DNA of 64,000 nt from Rhynchonema sp. JSB1_4 (taxonomy: Eukaryota; Nematoda; Chromadorea; Monhysterida; Xyalidae): assembly GCA_030248065.1 (NCBI GenBank), contig JASAMV010003703.1, positions 27,961-91,960 of the forward strand, given 5' to 3'. The notes under the pieces were generated by a model. The model ran no database searches. It had not been told where the DNA came from and saw only the letters and a list, made by a program, of their open reading frames with translations. Shown here one piece after another: positions 21,714 to 33,470 of this stretch (the first letter of the stretch is position 1; each line of letters begins with the position of its first letter). The translations under genes were made by a program, and so were the position numbers.

Positions 21714-22499
21714 CAGGGTTGGATTAAAAAAAAAGTAAAAATTTTTTTGTAAAAAAAAAATTTTTTTTTTTAAAAAAAAAAGTTGGCCACTTTTTTTTAT
21801 TTAAAATTTTAAAAAGTAAGTCCACTTTTTTTATTATTTTCCCCTTTTTTTCGTTATTTTCTCACTTTTTTAAGGTAAAAATGTATGTTTTCATGCGTTT
21901 TATTGCTCATCATTCTCAAAAAATCGCCTGCGGCGCTTATATTTCAGTTTAAAACGGCGTTGTAATGGACTCATACAGTTCCTAGACATCCCAACAATCG
22001 CACCACGTATAATATAGGACACCCCATACCGTATACTGTGCAGTTATTGAGCTATCGACGTAAGCTATCGACAGACTCCACGTTGCTCGCCTATTTGCAG
22101 TTGTGTGGATTTGTCATTTGTTGCTTTTGTCACACAACATGAGTGTGGTGTAGCTCTTTATCTCTCTTCAAATTTATCCCCAAATTCACAAACAGAAGGT
22201 TGGTCTTCCTTTTGTCATTGTATGTATGCCCACAGAGTTACCTTCGGCCGGGTTCTCAAAGTTGTGACCAAATGGGCTAGATCGCAGGTGATCGACATAA
22301 ACATGCAAGTCAGTGGAGAAGTTCTCATAGTGTCCCTCAAAACATACCTAAATAACATGATTTCAGAAATTTCATTTTTCTAGAAACCAATTTTTTGGGG
22401 GTCCGGAATAAAAAAAAGTGATTTTTAAAAAAAAAATTTTAAAAAGTTTTTTAAAAAAAAAAAAGTTCGATAATAAAAAATTTTTTTAATCCAACCCTG
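21714..22499. mobile_element. hAT-like non-autonomous element
   Basis: Terminal inverted repeats start CAGGGTTGGATTAAAAAAA and are flanked by a perfect 8-bp target-site duplication, CGTACAGC (21706-21713 and 22500-22507). The TIR form and 8-bp duplication are hAT-superfamily hallmarks. Subterminal A/T runs pair with each other. A 92-residue frame inside (22105-22383) is unrecognised, and no transposase is present. Confidence 0.85.
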
Positions 22500-22507
22500 C
22501 GTACAGC

Positions 22508-22868
22508 ACAAGCGCCAGACAGAGACAGCTGAGCTCCAACTCTGTTGGGCTTCCGTTAGTTTTTGCCCGCTGCTCAATTCATGCGCATTGTCAACATTGC
22601 ATACCTACAGGAACTTCTAAAAACAGCTTGTGGGTGGAGTGCCACCTATTAGCGCTGTTTGCGCCTAGATTTTTCGCGGCAGATTTTTTTATAATCAGCT
22701 GACAAGAGCGCTCAGGCGCCTTTTGCTTCCCTTGAGTTTTGCGCCTGAGGTTGTTATGGGGGGCAAGCAAAGTCATCGCTATATGGGTGTCTGAAAAAGT
22801 GCAACCCCAATAAAATATTTTTTGGCAACAACGCGGCTTTTTCACATTTTCGATGCCATTTTGAATAT
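22508..22868. other. No gene seen
   Basis: A short spacer between the hAT-like element and the next palindromic element; nothing recognised. Confidence 0.35.
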
Positions 22869-22869
22869 A

Positions 22870-23057
22870 GGGTGGAATTTTCGAAACGGTGTAAAGGTCA
22901 GTCGGGCGTAAAGGTCGGCGTAGCTCAGTGTAAACGTGAAACATTGCCTGTTATTAACGTGGAATGTTTCAAGTTTACACCGAGGTCTATCACACTAAGC
23001 TGTCGACCGAGCCGACCTCACCCAACTGACCTTTACACCGTTTCGAAAATATCACCC
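22870..23057. mobile_element. Palindromic MITE, GGGTGNNATTTTCGAAACGG ends
   Basis: A 188-bp near-palindrome. The left end GGGTGGAATTTTCGAAACGG and the right end (its inverse, with TAT in place of GGA) pair, as do GTGTAAAGGTCAGT and its inverse. A GAAACATTGCC...GGAATGTTTC block near 22940-22970 closes the hairpin. No target duplication is clear. Confidence 0.75.
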
Positions 23058-25060
23058 AAAGCGTGTTGTGTTTCTGCCCGTGATGCTGGCCAAAAGCACG
23101 CGCTTACGCACGCAACGGGAACGAAACCAAGTGCGCAACGCGAAAAATGCTGCTGAAGAAAATAGCAAGGAAAATCGTGCTTTGCCTGGCACGATTTGGA
23201 GCCTCCTCAGCCCACCTCCCACCGCACCTCAAGACTAGAATACCCAGTCATGCAGCCACCATTTATTTAAAGTCGAAGTTGCTTTTTTTCTATCGCTGAT
23301 TTGCTCTGACACGCTGTGAATAGAACCATTACTTCGTTACGAGCGCCAAAATTGTGCAGTTATCGAATTCATAACCAAACCGCTCTATAGGTCGAGGGTC
23401 TATGGTGTAAATTTCAGTCTAGGGTGCGTCTAAAAATATAGGTCTTATATTTACATGAAAAAAGCGCTGACGATCGAAAGAATGTCTGGCATGATTGAAA
23501 ATGGTAAAACTGATATCTATACATTTTCACAAGTCGCAGAGCATGAACGCGCCAAGAGCTTCTGTCGAAGCACGAAACAGAGAAACCTGACGAAAATAGT
23601 TTCTGTCAGTCAACTAATGTCGTTTATGGGCTCGTGTGAGCTTGAAATGATGAGTTTTTGCAGCAAAAGAAAACCAACGAAGCATTAAAGGTGCGTCGGA
23701 AATAGTGTTACATTGACTACAGCGCGCTTCGTTTTTTCGAACGCCAAAGGGAAGTTTGGCGAAAAAACACATTTGGGTTAGACGACCTTTATAGAGTATA
23801 TGCAGTGAAAGTAATGAGGTTTGACAATGTATGTAACAAAGGCCACTGGTTGTGCAAATGAACAAAACATAACTGTCCTGGCATGAGCATATGTACATAA
23901 TGTTTTGGTTTGGACAAGCTTTCGTAGCCGGTTGCGAGCGCGCTCAAGTTCCCAAAATAGCAGGCGATTATGGCCTCACAGTACCGCAATTACTTTCTCG
24001 TCATAATCCTGTGTGTGAGCATAAATTGAAACTGAATGTTCGGGAATTTCGCAACACTGAATTCGTCCCAGGTCACACGTTCATGTGAGCCGACAGACTC
24101 ATCAACTACATACGTATAACAGAAAATAGGGGCTTATTCTGTGCCGAAGGCTCTTGTTGTTCGGATTGGGATCGCGTGCAGCTGACTGTAATTGCGCTTT
24201 GGCTTGCAAATTCTTGCACCTTTCTAACGATTGCTAATATTAGATAGAGCAAATCAGACAAATGACCGGAGGCTGAGAAGTGACAGTGGGTATGGCTGAG
24301 TTTTTTAACTATACCCTCACTATTATTGCACCGGAGTTTTACATGTTCAGCCCCTCCGAATACTGCCTTCGGGGATGTGAAGGGGTTCCCGCTGGGGACT
24401 CCATATGGGCAAACATTTCCAAAAATTTGCATTTTAGTACGCCAAAATTGACTTTGGTCACCTTTAGTGACGTTGGTGACTAAAATTAGCGTGATGCTGT
24501 TTTTCGCAGAACTGCAGTGCCTTGTTGGGTCATTACATATCGGGGGCTAGAGTTGAAAACGTTCGGGTCACATTGTACGGGTATTGGATTTTCAGGGTGA
24601 AACATTACTGTGGACGGGGGCTACGTTCCACAATCTTACAACAGTTTGAGCCCCAAGGGCTGATAAGTGGAAGCCTCCGGTACATGTAGCTTTTCCACCT
24701 GTCCATGCAGCTAAAACGGACCAAATATATGTACATGTACCGTTTGGATTCAGGTCAGGACAACTTTCCACATTGCATAGTAACTGTTCATATGCAACCT
24801 TCACGAATCGAAGCTCAATTACAACATCTTAGTTCTCTTTTCATTTACGTACGTGCATTGACGCAATAAACAGCAACTGCTGCTCGTAAACATGCACACA
24901 GGACGATATTGGTTAAAACTGCTTCTCACGTGCTTCATGTACAACAGCGATTGCGCAGTCACTTTTCGCAACATAAGTTTTGCGGATAAAAGCGCGCGGA
25001 AGTAGGCGTCTATTACTGGGAGGGTGTGTACGGTATATACTTCGTATGTATGTATGTATG
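23058..25060. other. No gene seen (2 kb)
   Basis: Only short frames with no recognisable family. It ends in a (TATG)n microsatellite at about 25043-25062, which borders a MITE insertion. Confidence 0.35.
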
Positions 25061-25062
25061 TA

Positions 25063-25421
25063 TAGTCCAACCACGCACTCATGAGACGACTCTTTTTAAC
25101 GCTTATGCTTGGCCAGATTCAAAAATGCGCCGGTTACACGGGTTTTCGCAACCAAAAGAAAGAGATTGGGCCGAGAGACATGATGACAAGTTCCAGCTGG
25201 CTGACCTCAATTTGTTGCGTGCTTACGCGAACAGCAACATCGTTCAACACACAAATGTTTTGGGAGTCAAAAGGGAATTTACGCACCGAGGTGGAGAGCA
25301 TGTTTTTAAAAAATACATGCATTTCTCTTTCTTTCATTTCCGAAATACGTGGAACCGGAACATTATTGGATCCGTTCAAGTCAACTTCAAAATAAGTCGT
25401 CTCATGAGTTCGTGGATGGAC

Positions 25422-25423
<2 letters not shown>
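25063..25423. mobile_element. MITE family A copy 1 (TAGTCCA ends)
   Basis: TIRs TAGTCCAACCACG...CTCATGAGACGACT at both ends, about 35 bp long, flanked by TA. It shares more than 90% of its sequence by eye with the copy at 50691-51049, over the whole length. It sits inside a (TATG)n microsatellite that continues on the other side (25424-25470). The 183-residue frame across it is a repeat shadow. Confidence 0.85.
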
Positions 25424-25453
<30 letters not shown>

Positions 25454-26090
25454 TATGTATGTATGTATGTACTTCGTACTTTCAAAAGCACAAAAAAAGA
25501 CGCGGACACGCAACAAAAGCGCAGGCAATGCGCAAGAAAAAACAAAGGTTTGTGTGAGTAAGCCGTTTCGTAAATAAGCACACCCATGAGATTTCCTATA
25601 GCAGGCATAGTGATGGAGCTTTTGATCGTGAGCAATGGATGTATACATCAGAGGTTTGTCAGTTATAAATTCAGCGACATACCCGCCACACGCATCTGAT
25701 GTCCCAGGTGACTGATAAATCTCAAGGGTGTTTGTAGGACCTGACAAGACAAGATCCTCCCCATTATCTAAACATTGAGGCTCAATGGGAAAGCTAGTTG
25801 GCACAAGAAAACCATTCTCCAATGGAACTGTGGTCCTGAACTATTGAACTATATAAATGTTGGAAATATATACAAAAAGAAAAATTCTAACTCTCAGCAA
25901 AAGTCGTGTTTATTTTTATCATCAGTGACTTGGCGTATGTATAAGTGGGTCAAACAGGGGACTGCGCTTGGTCGTGCGCAAATCAAACTCAGCAGGATGA
26001 TTTCCTGATAATTAAGACGAAGACGCATATGGTGACGTGCAGCCATGCCGTACGCTCCAGTGGCGCGTCTTTAAAAGCAGCGAAAAACAG
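25424..26090. other. Microsatellite then no gene seen
   Basis: (TATG)n at 25424-25470, interrupted once. The remainder has no recognised gene or repeat. Confidence 0.4.
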
Positions 26091-26094
26091 GGTA

Positions 26095-26200
26095 GTATAG
26101 TTATATCGTCAAATCATGGCCCCTAAATGAGGGTGAGAAATATTGCACGTGCTTTGACACAAGTTTTGACGCCTTGATTTGACGACGTTGTTATAAGCCC
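26095..26200. mobile_element. MITE family D copy 1 (GTCAAATCA ends)
   Basis: ATCGTCAAATCATGG at 26104 pairs with CCTTGATTTGACGAC at about 26170-26185. The outer right end reads GGCTTATAAC inward. The same outer end and the same inner motif occur at 51620-51752. Confidence 0.6.
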
Positions 26201-26921
26201 GAAAACGAGCGGCCTGAAATTTATATTGTATGTACTGTATGAGAAACGACAAAACGTTGACAATGAAGTACATGAATGGAATATAATATTCCTGACAAGC
26301 GAATCTATACTACTAAAACAGGTAGACGTATGTCTGTGTGTGGCCCCCTCCCTCGGACGGGTCAATTTTCACGGGTAGCTTTGGGTATGCTAACGGGTCT
26401 TCGTTGGGGGGGGGCACGGCACGGGCGCGGCGCTGTAGCCGGGCCGTAGGCACGGGTCCCGTCTAGTATTCCAAAAATTGAGATAAATACCTGAAAACAG
26501 GGCGCCTGTAACAATAAGCGTCCTAGGCATGTTTCACTGGTCATGACAGAAGACAGAAGCGTGCAGCACCTGCAAGACATACGGATTAGTGTGTACTTCA
26601 CATTGCTATGGTTCAACTTTTGGCTGTTGAATGCTAACATTTCAAAGGGGTTCCATTGAAGGGGGCTACTATTAGAAGCAGGCTTTTATCGAAGAGAGGA
26701 AAGGTTTCCTTTGGAAAGTGGCTTGCATATGATGTGGGGTGCATTGGGAAGGGGCTGGAGGGCTCCTAGGGAATTCCATTGAGAGGAGTATCGATTGATT
26801 GGCCTCTCCATTCTGGGCGGGCTTATTTCGGAAGGGGGCTTCTATGAGAAAGCAACTTTTTATTTGGCTTGCAGAGAACATGTACGTATGTGCATAGTAA
26901 TATGCAGTATGCGCGTGATAT
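26201..26921. other. No gene seen
   Basis: No recognisable gene. A GC-rich patch with a G8 run lies near 26405-26460. Confidence 0.35.
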
Positions 26922-26922
26922 T

Positions 26923-27084
26923 ATTCCGCGACTATTCGGCTCTGGAAGTTCAGGCCCGACCTTTTCAGGCCCAGTTTTTCAGGCCCGGTCGATTCAGGCC
27001 CAGGATATTTGACCCATTAGTGGGCTTAGGCTTGGGCTCCAGCCGGGCCTTCACTTGTGCCCCGCGACTGAACCGTCGCACAAC
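26923..27084 (-). repeat. AGGCCCGGC repeat family G, copy 1
   Basis: A ~160-bp dispersed repeat with four to five internal TTCAGGCCC motifs. It is bounded by ATTCCGCGAC on one side and CTGAACCGTCGCACAA on the other. Two more copies lie at 30569-30711 and 47699-47845 in the opposite orientation. Confidence 0.75.
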
Positions 27085-27318
27085 AGCGTGATGTGCCTTT
27101 CCCTCTTAACTCTTTCCGACAAAATATGAAACGACAAACGACATACCTGATGTGTGAGGAAACTGTCACCAACATTGCATGCGTGTGACCCCGGCAAGTC
27201 GGATGACAACTTGCGTTGATTAAAAGCGCCAACGATATGTCTAGGCAGGAAAACGAGTATTGGCACACATCAGCTTTTTTATGAAAGCGAAACGGATCCT
27301 ATTTGACATCGAAACACC

Positions 27319-27565
27319 GAGCGATATCAAACTTTGTGATCGGATCGGACCTAACCGGTCGTGCCTTGACTTAAGGGATACTCAGAATTACTCAAACCAC
27401 TAGTTTCGAGCGGCGTAAAAGTTGTTCACAGCCCCAGACCTAAAATGAACAACTTTCACGCCTGTTGTGGCTGGTGGCTCTTGTAAATGTTTTAATATTG
27501 TTAGTTAAAAAATATCACGTGTGATCAAGGCCAGACCGTTCCGATCGCCAAGTTTGATATCGCTC
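27319..27565. mobile_element. MITE family X copy (GATATCAAACTT ends)
   Basis: Perfect outer ends GAGCGATATCAAACTT and its inverse, 247 bp apart. The middle carries GGCGTAAAAGTTGTTCA and TGAACAACTTTCACGCC as a second inverted pair around CCAGACCTAAA. The same ends and length class occur at 61263-61510 and, as ends only, at the centre of the foldback at 5396-6299. Confidence 0.8.
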
Positions 27566-28812
27566 ATTGAGGAACTATGTAGGTACACGTCAACGTCACG
27601 AGTGCAACTGTGCCAAACAGCAGCTGTATAGTAGTAATGCAAAGTGCCTATTTATTCCGCACAACTCTCACGCTTTCAATAAAACTGTCAAAATTCACAG
27701 CTGCCTATGAGCTGTTGGAGTACATTTGTAAAGGGCGAGGTTAGAGGTCAAATCCGGAAATATTTCCGAATTCCGGGTTATCGTTGGACTGAAAATCTTA
27801 CGGAACCGGAAATATTTCCACAGTCCGGAAATGTTTCGTGTCTTAGCATGCCAATCAGTTCTGTGTTCCAGATTACGGCTCTGACGTACAGTAAGTACAT
27901 ACATACATACGCCCAAACAGTCCAGGCTATTTTGTGGTACCGACCTCCACTGAAAAGCATCTGAGCATGGCAGCGCGCAGAGATGGCTTTCCACCGTAGG
28001 CCTTTTGCGTTTATGCGTACGACACACATTTGCCTTTTTGTGTCATTTTTGCGAAATTTTCGAGCTGCCTTCAACCTTTATGTTTTCTTGTGGCCCCATG
28101 ATCTTATTGTCACAGCCAACCGAAGCGAATGAAAAAGTGCCAAATTGTTTAATTTTTGTCTGACGTCTTGAAAAGGAAAAAGTCCGTCTGCTAACAACAG
28201 CAGTCATCACAAATTTTACAACTTTCTTCGCGTGTTTCCCGTTTCTTGAACCAAAAGCAAAAAAGTTACGATTCTTAATTTTGACCAGACATGCATTTTC
28301 CTCATTAAACATTGTGTTGTGACATGCTTTTGCCCCGTGTAAACTCTCATGAGCTATGGCAGGTACCTACATTTACCTAGACGTCTCAACGAAGCACAAG
28401 CTAACTTTTGGGCAAGTATGTAGGTGCACCTCAGTGAATGAACGAAGTCCCTTTTGTTTCCTTCCTTGGCTTTCTTGTTTCAAAAATATGCGTAATATCG
28501 CATGAATTCAGGTGCCCTATTCCAATCTATTGGAAGAGCAAATGCGTGCTTTTCACAAAGTCCATTATCAAATACCTAGGAAAGGCAATTAATTTCAGTA
28601 TTGACGCTGCATTATACTTGACAACAGCACAGCCTTCGTTTGAATCTGATTTCTCATTAAAAATCAGCTGTCGAACGTGCGATGTGTTGGAACCCATTTT
28701 TGACGTATCATGTATACATGCGGTAGTATCTGTGTATATCGTAGGTTTAGACTGATCCCGGTCCTCAAATGTTTTCTCACTTTTTAGGAGTGAGGTAAGA
28801 GTCGCCTGTGTA
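27566..28812. other. No gene seen (1.2 kb)
   Basis: No recognised gene. A small cluster of TCCGGAAATATTTCC palindromic motifs lies at about 27750-27830. Confidence 0.35.
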
Positions 28813-29124
28813 TAGTCCATCCACCAGCTCATGGCACTTTGTGTTGCTGCTGGCTGCTCCACGTTCTAATGAAAGAGAAATTGAGTGTGACCGATTTTGC
28901 AAAAAAATAAAAAAAGCAACAAAATGTGTCGAAAAAGATTGAATTCGATCAAATTTAAGATTAAATTAAATTAAAATCGATAAAACTCGTCGATTTCATA
29001 AAAACCACAATCTAGGAACAAAATTTTTTTTTTGGAAACTCAATTTCTCTTTCATTAGAACGTGGAGGAAGGGAACAAACCAGCCAGCAGCATCAAAAAG
29101 TGACATGAGCTGATGGACAGACTA
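28813..29124. mobile_element. MITE family A copy 2 (long-hairpin type)
   Basis: TAGTCCATCCACCAGCTCATG at the left end pairs with the inverse at 29104-29124. A longer second stem, CGTTCTAATGAAAGAGAAATT and its inverse (about 28863 and 29040), follows, with AT-rich sequence between. The ends match family A; the interior does not. Confidence 0.7.
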
Positions 29125-29264
29125 TTACAGATGTTGTAAGTCAGTCCAGTTACAGTTTAGCTCAGTTTTCACCCTGGTTGGTGTGTTTACCCTGGATATA
29201 TGAAATAACGTAACAATGTGTGACGACACCAAAGATGTAATGCGCCCAGTTGTGAGATTACAAA

Positions 29265-29870
29265 AAGAAACTTAAAAGAAAGGATAAATAGTACGAGCAT
29301 AGCAATTTGAAAGTTGAACGTTTGTCAGTGAATAAATATTGAGTCAGACAGAGTGTTGGTATAAATATATACAATTGACACATTATTTTTGTCGCCGATA
29401 GACGAGAAAACACATCACGGTCGAATCTTGCAGCCAACGACACTGCCTTTTTGAATGGTTTTATAGATGGTTTGTTTATGAGAGACTGACGCAGCACTTT
29501 GTATTCAGCAATCGACATAAATCTGGACGTCACACAGTTCCACTGACATACTGTAATGACGCAGGTTATGAGAATACAAACATATGAGCACAGTCGATTG
29601 ACAAATAAACATACCTGCTGGTACAATGGCGTCCAATCAAGCTATATGATAACAAATCGGAACATGTAACATCACGTTAGTAATAATAGAACGCACAGCA
29701 AATTTTTGCACCCTCTCCAGTTTCATACGGTCTTGTGCCCTATGCGGATAATAAATTTCCACAGCATAATATACACCTGAACAAAGTAATATGCAATCTG
29801 GATAACTTGCTGCGAGTCATAGATCGACGAAACAACGAGCTAAAGCTATACTGTCCAGCTAATGCGGGAA
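29265..29870 (-). pseudogene. LINE remnant: C-terminal end of a reverse-transcriptase ORF
   Basis: Minus-strand translation from about 29800 shows LLCSGVYYAVEIYYPHRAQD and LERVQKFAVRSIITNV. This is the connection region seen at the end of LINE ORF2 proteins (compare LLERTQKSIIRMF in LINE 1). It continues after a stop into PLYQQ and FMSIAEYKVLR, then a conserved-looking tail ending about residue SLAARFDRDVF. The catalytic part is absent, so only the 3' portion survives. The copy is older than LINE 1 and LINE 2. Confidence 0.6.
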
Positions 29871-29874
29871 ATCA

Positions 29875-30568
29875 CGTTAGGCAACAATGAAACAGACTTT
29901 GACAAATTGTAACATCTGATGAAATAGCCTCCTATATTGTTCCATTTGGCACAAATGACCTTTGGATGCACACTTTGTCGTCGCATAACCAACAAGCAGC
30001 TCCATGTGTAGGAACACCAAACACTCTCTGTTAACCACCCTCGACGGAGACGTTTGCAGTTTAATTGTCAATGTTTGGTTATGTTGTGGCTAAACCAGCG
30101 TTGTTGGTCTTCGAGTTCCAGCTGTTCTTTCTTTTGACATTGACTGACCAGAATTCCTGTTTTTTTTCCCGCGCACACTGCATTCTTGCTGGAACGCTTT
30201 TCACGAGCGTGGTTATTTTCCCGGCTTTTTTTAAGCACTGTGTCCACACAGGGTTTGTAAGCTTCAAAATTCCAAGTGAGGCTACATGTATGTTTATGAG
30301 TTGTTGAGTCATGATCGTCTCATCAGAAGCCATGCGTTTAGCAAGCTTCCGCTTCGCTTCGTGGATATGAAACAAAAACTTGTGTGTCAGAGGAACGGGA
30401 ACAAGAAGCGCGAGTTATCAGCATAATGAGACCGGATCCTCTCTCCGAAACAGGATTTGCTTTTAAGATGAACATCAAAAAATCTGTACTCTGGGAACTT
30501 TTAAAGGTACAAACGGGGGCGGGGTGCAAGTAAACCTCGCCGTTCAGAATTAAGCTTGTTCGTGCTGT
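29875..30568. other. No gene seen
   Basis: Short frames only; no recognised repeat or gene. Confidence 0.35.
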
Positions 30569-30711
30569 TGTGCGACGGTTCAGTCACGGGGCACAGATTC
30601 AGGCCCGGCCATTCAGGCCCGGCTGGAGCCTAACCCTAAGCCTATAAATGGGTTAAATATGTTGGGACTGAAAAATTGGGTCTGAATAGGTCGGACCTGA
30701 AAAGTCGCGGA
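30569..30711 (+). repeat. AGGCCCGGC repeat family G, copy 2
   Basis: Starts TTGTGCGACGGTTCAG and ends AAAGTCGCGGAATA. It carries TTCAGGCCCGGC twice and CTGGAGCCTAA. Inverted relative to copy 1. Confidence 0.75.
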
Positions 30712-33235
30712 ATACATATGTTCGTGCACTTTTTAGGATTCTTTCGTCATTAGAACCAGGTGCGCGCCACTCTCCAAAGGTAAAAGTTCGCTGCTGTTGT
30801 ATTGAGTGTACGGAGTGTTTTTCAGCCCAATGTTTTTCCTTCCATCACAAATGTCATAAAATTTTGTGCAGTTCCTTGGCCTTCTCGGTGGCATGTTTGA
30901 AATTGTAATTGTAATTCAAAATCAGTATTATAGCGTTGTCCGCCTACTTAAAATCTTATACGTTTAAAATTTTTGTCTGTCGGGCAGCTGAACATGACAT
31001 ACAATCATCAAATACGGTTACCACGGTTCCTATCTGTGCAACACCCGACCCCGAGCCCACCGTTGCGTACGCAGTAAGTGTTGGCCTCGCGTTTTTTAAT
31101 CATTTTTAGATGCAACTTTCCAGATCGTGTGATTCGACGTGCAAAAACGAGAGATAACTGCACGGAAACAGAGGCCACCGTGATAAGCGCAGAAAGGGCA
31201 CTTCGCTTCAGCAAAGTTTCGGGCGCTAGAAAGCGCGCCCGCGCAGTATTTTTAAGGACCGAAGTTACATATTCAACCACCCATGCACCCTAGCGGCGGG
31301 TGTCTCAATTATCAGCTCGCGCTTCGATTTTTGATCATGTGACCTAGCTGTCCGCACATGGATAGAGCAACGCCATCTGTCACTAAAGCCGGTTAGCAAG
31401 TTAGCAGATCTGATTGGAACTGCTTTTAGCGAAGGGCTGATAATCGAGAAACTTGCCATGTTGTGCGGGCAAAAAAAGTTATCCATCGACACTCACTAAT
31501 TACTGGCCAACCAACCAGCCGGCGTAAGGTGAAAACACGCGCCCACATATATGTAGCTATGAGCCTACTCCTAAAAGTGTGCGCAGCAACATTTTTGATG
31601 CCCGGAAAGTCGCCAAACGGTCATCCACCCTTGGTGGTCCACCCGCTTTCGGTTGCGGGACCGTAGACTGGCACCGGAATACGGTACCCTACGATATAGA
31701 GTGGGTGCTGTCACGGAACTTTCCGTCGCTAATCTGACGTGCCACATTAGGTCATGCACCCGAGATGCAACCGGGCGGGTGCCTTGTCTGTCATAGCCAG
31801 TCGGCCCATTAGAAGGGTGTTAACTAGCTCTAACATCAGCCATAATAGTATTTAGGTGTACATGGGGTCAAATCCCCACGCCATGTGACTGTTAGCAAGA
31901 AACGACGAAGAACCGGCGTCCCGTGTGCATCTCTGAAAGCAGAAACAGTGTCGGCAGCTGGAACACTCCATCCATGTTTCAAGCAAGCGCACGAATGTAT
32001 GTATGTGCACAAGACATGTAAATCAAAGGTGCATAAGGTTCTCTAATCAGTAGCGCGGCGACTTAATCAACTATGCTTCCTCACGTGATGCGTCACGTAC
32101 CCGTGCGTGGTTGTGCTCGTTTGGGCTTGAATACCAGTCAAGATGACACTCGCATTGAGTTATATAAGCACCGGTAGCTATTTTTCAGCAACTTTATTAA
32201 CCATTAAGTAACTGCTGCTTGCGCATATTTACAGTATCTACCTTATGCTTGTAACATGAGTGGGAGTTTTTATTGAAGATGTGACCTATCTGTCGAACAT
32301 CGTGGCTATTCGTTGTCTGCATACGACTTCCCAATTTCAGGACCACGATGGGTACATACTACATGTTGTAGATCCGATCTGACCATCCATACTCTTCAAA
32401 GGGTCCAAGTGGAAAATTGCACGTATTTCGCATTGCTTTCTCTGGATATTTCCATCTGGTAGACATGTTTCCGTCCGTCAAACATCTAAAATTAGGTAGT
32501 TCTCATTTCCGCTGCGTGTTCAACCGAAATGAAATGCCGCGATTGACGGAGCGCGATACCATGTTTAGCAGTTGCTATTTTGAGGCAAAGAATGGGGCGG
32601 GAGAGTCTGTCGACTCAGACCATAAACCGTAGTCTCAGTGTTCCACAGATTATTTTTCTTGATTGCTACACAGACAGCAACGGAGTCAAAAGAGACAACA
32701 ATTTGCTCAGCGCGCCAAGGCTGTAACTACTCGGACATGTAATTTTCAGCGCTCGCCTTCTGCAACGCAGTGTATGTGTGGCAGGTCTTGGTGGATGGGT
32801 GGTCGTCCTTGGGTACTCCAACATTTCATGGTCCTCTAAACCCCCAAAATTCCCTCGGGTCCGAAAAGTCCGAGGTGTCACCAATTCAGGCCCTCTCCGG
32901 ACCAGGAACTACATATATACCTACACGCTGCTGCAAGGTATGTATATTTATATACATGTATATGCATCGAAGTCGGGTAATCGGTCTTAATTTGTGCACA
33001 CAGCCCGCCACGTATAGGTATGTGTACACCAGTTAACCAGCGGTGGGCCAGGGCTAGAACCTTGCTCTTTGGCTTCTGGCAGCCCGGCCGAGATATATTG
33101 TCATAAAAACCGTCAGACAACATCCGAAACGGAAACATATTATCCGTCCGCCGGGAGCGACCGCCATCGCACGCCGACGGGGTCCGGGACACCTGACTTC
33201 ACTAAGCCAGCTCTCAGACAAGTCTAGCGTGTGAA
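30712..33235. other. No gene seen (2.5 kb)
   Basis: No coding or RNA gene recognised on either strand. Confidence 0.35.
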
Positions 33236-33470
33236 TGTGCAACCACGAGCTCATGAGACAACGTTTTTTTGACGTTGGCTTGGCCGGATTCAATAATGTT
33301 CCGGTTCCACGAGTTAAGAAAACAAAAGAAAGAGAATCGGCAGTGCAAAACGTGCATAAATTCGCTTTCCTTTATTTCCAAAGCATTTCGAAACACATAG
33401 AACCTGAACATTAATGGATCTGGCCAAATCAACTTCAGAAATCGTCTCATGAGCTGGTGGTTAGACTTTA
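33236..33470. mobile_element. MITE family A copy 3 (diverged)
   Basis: TGCAACCACGAGCTCATGAGACAACG pairs with CGTCTCATGAGCTGGTGGTTAGAC at about 33443-33466. An internal block, AATAATGTTCCGGTTCCACG, is the reverse complement of one in copies at 25063 and 50691. The outermost bases have decayed. Confidence 0.65.

Noticed and set aside
25026..25577. 183-residue frame
   Set aside because: It runs through a MITE and two microsatellites. The matching copy at 50709 shows the same frame only because the element is repeated.
31855..31905. tRNA-like GGGGTCAAATCCCC stem-loop
   Set aside because: The loop has six bases rather than seven, and no acceptor, D or anticodon arm can be placed upstream.
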